NCBI RefSeq assembly: GCF_047237965.1 | Contig: NZ_JBDFLX010000003.1 | Span: 620,001 to 684,000, forward strand | Direction of reading: 5' to 3' | Origin: Noviherbaspirillum_A sp047237965 | GTDB lineage: Bacteria > Pseudomonadota > Gammaproteobacteria > Burkholderiales > Burkholderiaceae_D | Length of the DNA: 64,000 bases | Shown here: in pieces, positions 61,487 to 64,000 of the stretch | Layout of the letters: each line of letters opens with the position of its first letter | Position numbering within the stretch: position 1 is the stretch's first letter | Notes under the pieces: generated by a model | Databases searched by the model: none | Told to the model about the DNA's origin: nothing | Seen by the model: only the letters and a program-made list of their open reading frames with translations | Translations under genes and position numbers: made by a program

Positions 61487-62449
61487 TCAGTCCATGCTCA
61501 TGCCGGCGGTGCGCGCCACCTTACCCAGGCGTTCGTACTCCGACTGGCCCAGCGCGGCCAGCTCGGCAGCGCTCGAGCCGCGCGGCGTGAATCCGGCCTG
61601 GGTCAGCTTTTCCTTCACCTCGGGCATGGCCAGCGCTTCGATATAAGCCTTGTTCAAGGCCTGCACTACCGCTGGCGGCATCCCAGCCGGGCCATAGACA
61701 GCAAACCATGGCTCGACCGCATAATCCCTGACGCCTGCTTCGGCGATGGTGGGCACGTCGGGCAGCGAAGGCGAGCGGCTCTTGCCGGCGACCGCCAGCG
61801 CACGCAGCTTTCCGCTCTTGATATGTGGAAGCGAAGCAGGCAGGTTGTCGAACATCATGGAAATATGTCCTCCCAGCATGTCGTTAATGCCCGGGGCGCT
61901 ACCCTTGTAGGCGACATGGTCAAGGCTGGTGCCGGTGCGCTGGGAGAACAGCGCACCGGCCAGATGCATCGAGGTGCCGGTCCCTGCCGTTCCGTAGGTC
62001 ATGCCCGGGTTTTTCTTCAGGTACTCGACTAGCTGCGCCACGTTATTCACCGGCAACGACGGCGTCACCTGCAGCACGATCGTGGAAGTGCCGAGCATGC
62101 TGATCGGCGTGAAGTCCTTGCGCGGGTCGAACGCCATGCTCTTGTAGACATGAGGATTGAGCGCGTTGGTGGAGATCGCGCCCATGCCGACGGTGTAGCC
62201 GTCGGGGGCGGCCTTGGCCACTGCATCCATGCCGATGTTGCCGCCTGCGCCCGGCTTGTTCTCGATCACCACGGGCTTGCCGAGGCGGGCCGCAACCTTC
62301 TCGCCGACTACCCGGGCCACCAGGTCGGTCGTGCCGCCGGTTGCATAGGGCACGATGAACCGGATCGGCTTTTCCGGGTATTCGGCCCGGGCGCTCAATG
62401 CGGCCGAAGCGAGTATCGTCATTACGAAGAGGCGGTGGGTGGTTCTCAT
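61487..62449 (-). CDS. Bug-family (TctC) periplasmic substrate-binding protein
   Basis: The 320-residue protein has a signal peptide (cleaved near SARA-EYPEKP) and Bug motifs: RFIVPYATGGTTDLVAR, NKPGAGGNIG, PDGYTVGM, and LDHVAYKGSAPG. GGAGACTTGC precedes the ATG. It is not next to tctA/tctB genes. It is about 40-50% similar in motifs to the Bug protein at 27766 by eye, and the ligand is unknown. It lies upstream of mxaR on the same strand, across 294 bp, with no sign that it belongs to the mxa operon. Confidence 0.9.
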   Translation of the reverse strand: MRTTHRLFVMTILASAALSARAEYPEKPIRFIVPYATGGTTDLVARVVGEKVAARLGKPVVIENKPGAGGNIGMDAVAKAAPDGYTVGMGAISTNALNPHVYKSMAFDPRKDFTPISMLGTSTIVLQVTPSLPVNNVAQLVEYLKKNPGMTYGTAGTGTSMHLAGALFSQRTGTSLDHVAYKGSAPGINDMLGGHISMMFDNLPASLPHIKSGKLRALAVAGKSRSPSLPDVPTIAEAGVRDYAVEPWFAVYGPAGMPPAVVQALNKAYIEALAMPEVKEKLTQAGFTPRGSSAAELAALGQSEYERLGKVARTAGMSMD

Positions 62450-62553
62450 GCAAGTCTCCTTGTTGTTGTGTTGGTGCTATAAGAAATGGATTGCGGCAAT
62501 CATCTTACGCCTCGGCATCCGCGCCCGTAGCGACGGCGGATATGTTTCCTGCC

Positions 62554-62765
62554 AATAAAGGCTTGAACGGCTATTCATATAAAGTCAAAGCCTTATGCAG
62601 CATCTATCACGAACCGATAGCGGTTCAAGTATTGAACAACCCAGCGCTCCTTTGTGCCGTTGGCTGTGTTTTCACTAATAAAGGCTTGAACAAGCCATCC
62701 ATAGGAAATTTATATACGGCATCCAACACGATCCAATATGGGCTGAAGAATTTAACAACCACGCG
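62554..62765 (+). repeat. Two diverged tandem repeat units at a GC border
   Basis: Unit 1 (62554-62646) and unit 2 (62677-62765) both open AATAAAGGCTTGAAC and close with a TTGAACAACC/TTTAACAACC plus CxGCG block. The interiors have diverged. The period is 123 bp. The sequence sits in a 408-bp gap that is clearly less GC-rich than the Bug gene. I could not match it to attC sites or a known repeat class. Confidence 0.45.
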
Positions 62766-62857
62766 TCAGTCTAGGACCGCTCGCGAAAAGCGGACCTTTG
62801 CTATATGCTCATTCTGTTATGCTATGAGCAACTTTTCGATCAGCAAACATCTTCAGC

Positions 62858-63274
62858 ATGCACATCAGACCGTACCAAGAATCGGACGAAACTTTTGTCA
62901 TCGCACTATGGCAAGAATGTGAATTGACTCGCCCTTGGAATAATCCAAAAAGCGATATCAATCGAAAGCTCACAACTCAGCCTGAGCTGTTCCTCGTAGG
63001 GATAGAAGGAGACAAGCTCGTGGCTACTGCGATGATCGGCTTCGATGGCAATAGAGGATGGGTGCACTACCTCGGCGTTCTACCTACGCATCAAGGGCTT
63101 GCATATGGAAGGGCCATGATGGACGAAGCGGAGAGGCTTTTGATCGCTCGCGGGTGCCCGAAAATCAATTTGCAGGTTCGCTCAACCAATGCTGCCGTTA
63201 TTGCCTTCTACCAAACGCTTGGCTATGAAATCGATGAAGTCATCAGCATGGGTAAGCGCTTGATTCTTGATTGA
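62858..63274 (+). CDS. GNAT acetyltransferase (YpeA-like)
   Basis: The 138-residue acetyltransferase has the GNAT core: DETFVIALWQECEL near the start, the acetyl-CoA loop LGVLPTHQGLAYGRAMM (R/Q-x-x-G-x-G/A type) near 78-94, and a C-terminal NLQVRSTNAAVIAFYQTLGYE. YpeA-type enzymes acetylate small amines or protein N-termini. Codon use and GC (about 48%) are lower than in the rest of the window, so it probably came in by transfer. Confidence 0.85.
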   Translation: MHIRPYQESDETFVIALWQECELTRPWNNPKSDINRKLTTQPELFLVGIEGDKLVATAMIGFDGNRGWVHYLGVLPTHQGLAYGRAMMDEAERLLIARGCPKINLQVRSTNAAVIAFYQTLGYEIDEVISMGKRLILD

Positions 63275-63374
63275 TTCGGAATTCCTCGCCACGGATGTCT
63301 GCATAGGGTCGATATAGGCAGCTCAATGCACAGCATCTTGTAAACTAGCATAAATATAACTTTCGGAGTGTCAA

Positions 63375-63974
63375 TTGAAGCAACACATAATGGCTAGCTT
63401 GTCAGAGGCACAATCTGCCTTGAATTCGCTGCTAAAAAATGCTGATGCACTGAAGAAGGTTGAAGAGGCTGCGACATTACTAATCGACGTTTTTTCAAGG
63501 CGTGGCCGTGTTTATGCATGCGGAAATGGCGGTTCGATGTGCGATGCAATGCACTTTGCTGAAGAACTAACCGGACGCTACCGGCTTGATCGTGGAGGCT
63601 TGGCGGCCACTGCTATCAGTGACACAGGACATTTGACATGTGTAGGCAATGACTTGGGATATGAACAAGTTTTCTCCTGTTATATTGATGCTCATGGTCG
63701 CCCTGGAGACTGCCTGGTTGCACTCAGCACAAGCGGAACCAGTAAAAACATTCTTAGAGCCGCAACTGCTGCAAAGTCTCTCGGGATGCATGTGATCATA
63801 CTGTCCGGCAAACAGAATTCAGCCCTAGCAGAAATGAGCGACATATATGTTAATACGCCCGGTGGCAAGTTTGCCGATCGAGTACAAGAATTTCGCATCA
63901 AAATACTTCATATCCTTATCGAACTAATTGAGCGCCATTTTTTCCCAGAGAATTACGTAGATCAAGGTGCGTAG
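63375..63974 (+). CDS. gmhA: Sedoheptulose 7-phosphate isomerase (GmhA family)
   Basis: The 199-residue protein has a SIS fold with ACGNGGSMCDAMHFAEELTGRY near 50, a phosphosugar loop LSTSGTSKNILRA near 118, and the C-terminal RIKILHILIELIERHFF. These match GmhA/LpcA, which makes D-glycero-heptose 7-phosphate for the LPS core or surface glycans. GGAG (63365-63368) is six bases from the TTG at 63375, which is therefore preferred over the ATG at 63390. GC is about 46%, well below the main part of the window. The gene is complete. Heptose or S-layer sugar genes probably continue to the right. Confidence 0.9.
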   Translation: MKQHIMASLSEAQSALNSLLKNADALKKVEEAATLLIDVFSRRGRVYACGNGGSMCDAMHFAEELTGRYRLDRGGLAATAISDTGHLTCVGNDLGYEQVFSCYIDAHGRPGDCLVALSTSGTSKNILRAATAAKSLGMHVIILSGKQNSALAEMSDIYVNTPGGKFADRVQEFRIKILHILIELIERHFFPENYVDQGA

Positions 63975-64000
63975 AAATAAACTATTGGCTTCAATGTCTG

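Noticed and set aside
62554..62765. Repeat units considered as integron attC sites
   Set aside because: The GTTRRRY/RYYYAAC core sites and the long inverted arms of attC are missing.

Overview
The window is about 62% GC and reads as chromosome of a Burkholderiales betaproteobacterium, most likely Oxalobacteraceae-like (Noviherbaspirillum/Herminiimonas/Massilia type). The basis is gene content: a PEP-CTERM flocculation protein, Bug-type (TctC) binding proteins, NsrR/Dnr/NirK denitrification genes, DUF4148 and mxaRSACKL. No rRNA, tRNA, CRISPR array or intact insertion sequence was seen. Only the last 1.5 kb clearly drops in GC.

Region 1 (1-4.7 kb) is a denitrification/NO module. It holds the 3' end of an NsrR-like NO sensor, SirB2, a Dnr-type Crp/Fnr regulator that lacks its helix-turn-helix, a NirK with an extra N-terminal cupredoxin, and divergently a beta-barrel protein plus a TlpA-like thioredoxin. 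Both divergent promoters carry an FNR/Dnr box 33 bp from a TATGAT -10.

Region 2 (4.7-18.3 kb) is a lipid locus that starts with a perfect TTGAC-N4-GTCAA box. It encodes a GMC alcohol dehydrogenase, a two-domain fatty acyl-CoA reductase-like SDR, a wax ester synthase/diacylglycerol acyltransferase, a helical repeat protein, an acyl-CoA ligase, a phasin with a histone-like tail, a lipase-like hydrolase, a fatty aldehyde dehydrogenase (with its own FNR-type promoter) and a FadL porin. Region 3 (18.3-23.6 kb) adds an APH-AAA kinase fusion (again with an FNR-like box), a PRPP synthetase paralogue, a second APH-like kinase and a DHH phosphoesterase. Together regions 1-3 suggest an oxygen/NO-controlled storage-lipid and dormancy-like regulon. 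It recalls in content, though not in regulator type, the mycobacterial DosR set (a WS/DGAT plus an APH-AAA protein).

Region 4 (24-35 kb) is mixed. It contains a protein with a Whirly-like C-terminal domain, a pepA-type PEP-CTERM protein behind a canonical sigma-54 promoter, a small Lys/Ala-rich exported protein, a Bug/IclR/dehydrogenase/aldehyde dehydrogenase catabolic operon with a palindromic candidate operator, a broken chemoreceptor gene and an intact chemoreceptor.

Region 5 (35.7-44 kb) has a MacA-MacB-NodT-type efflux operon and a CusRS-like two-component pair. The pair is divergent from an exported transthyretin-like/HbpS-like gene pair across a palindromic box. Region 6 (45-53.4 kb) is a c-di-GMP cluster: PAS-GGDEF-EAL, GAF-degenerate GGDEF-EAL, Cache-GGDEF, and a lone receiver.

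Region 7 (55.9-61.2 kb) is a complete, translationally coupled mxaRSACKL cluster with no methanol dehydrogenase structural gene beside it. It is followed by another Bug protein. The right edge (62.5-64 kb) falls in GC and carries a diverged tandem repeat, a GNAT acetyltransferase and a GmhA-type sugar isomerase, which looks like the border of a surface-glycan island.
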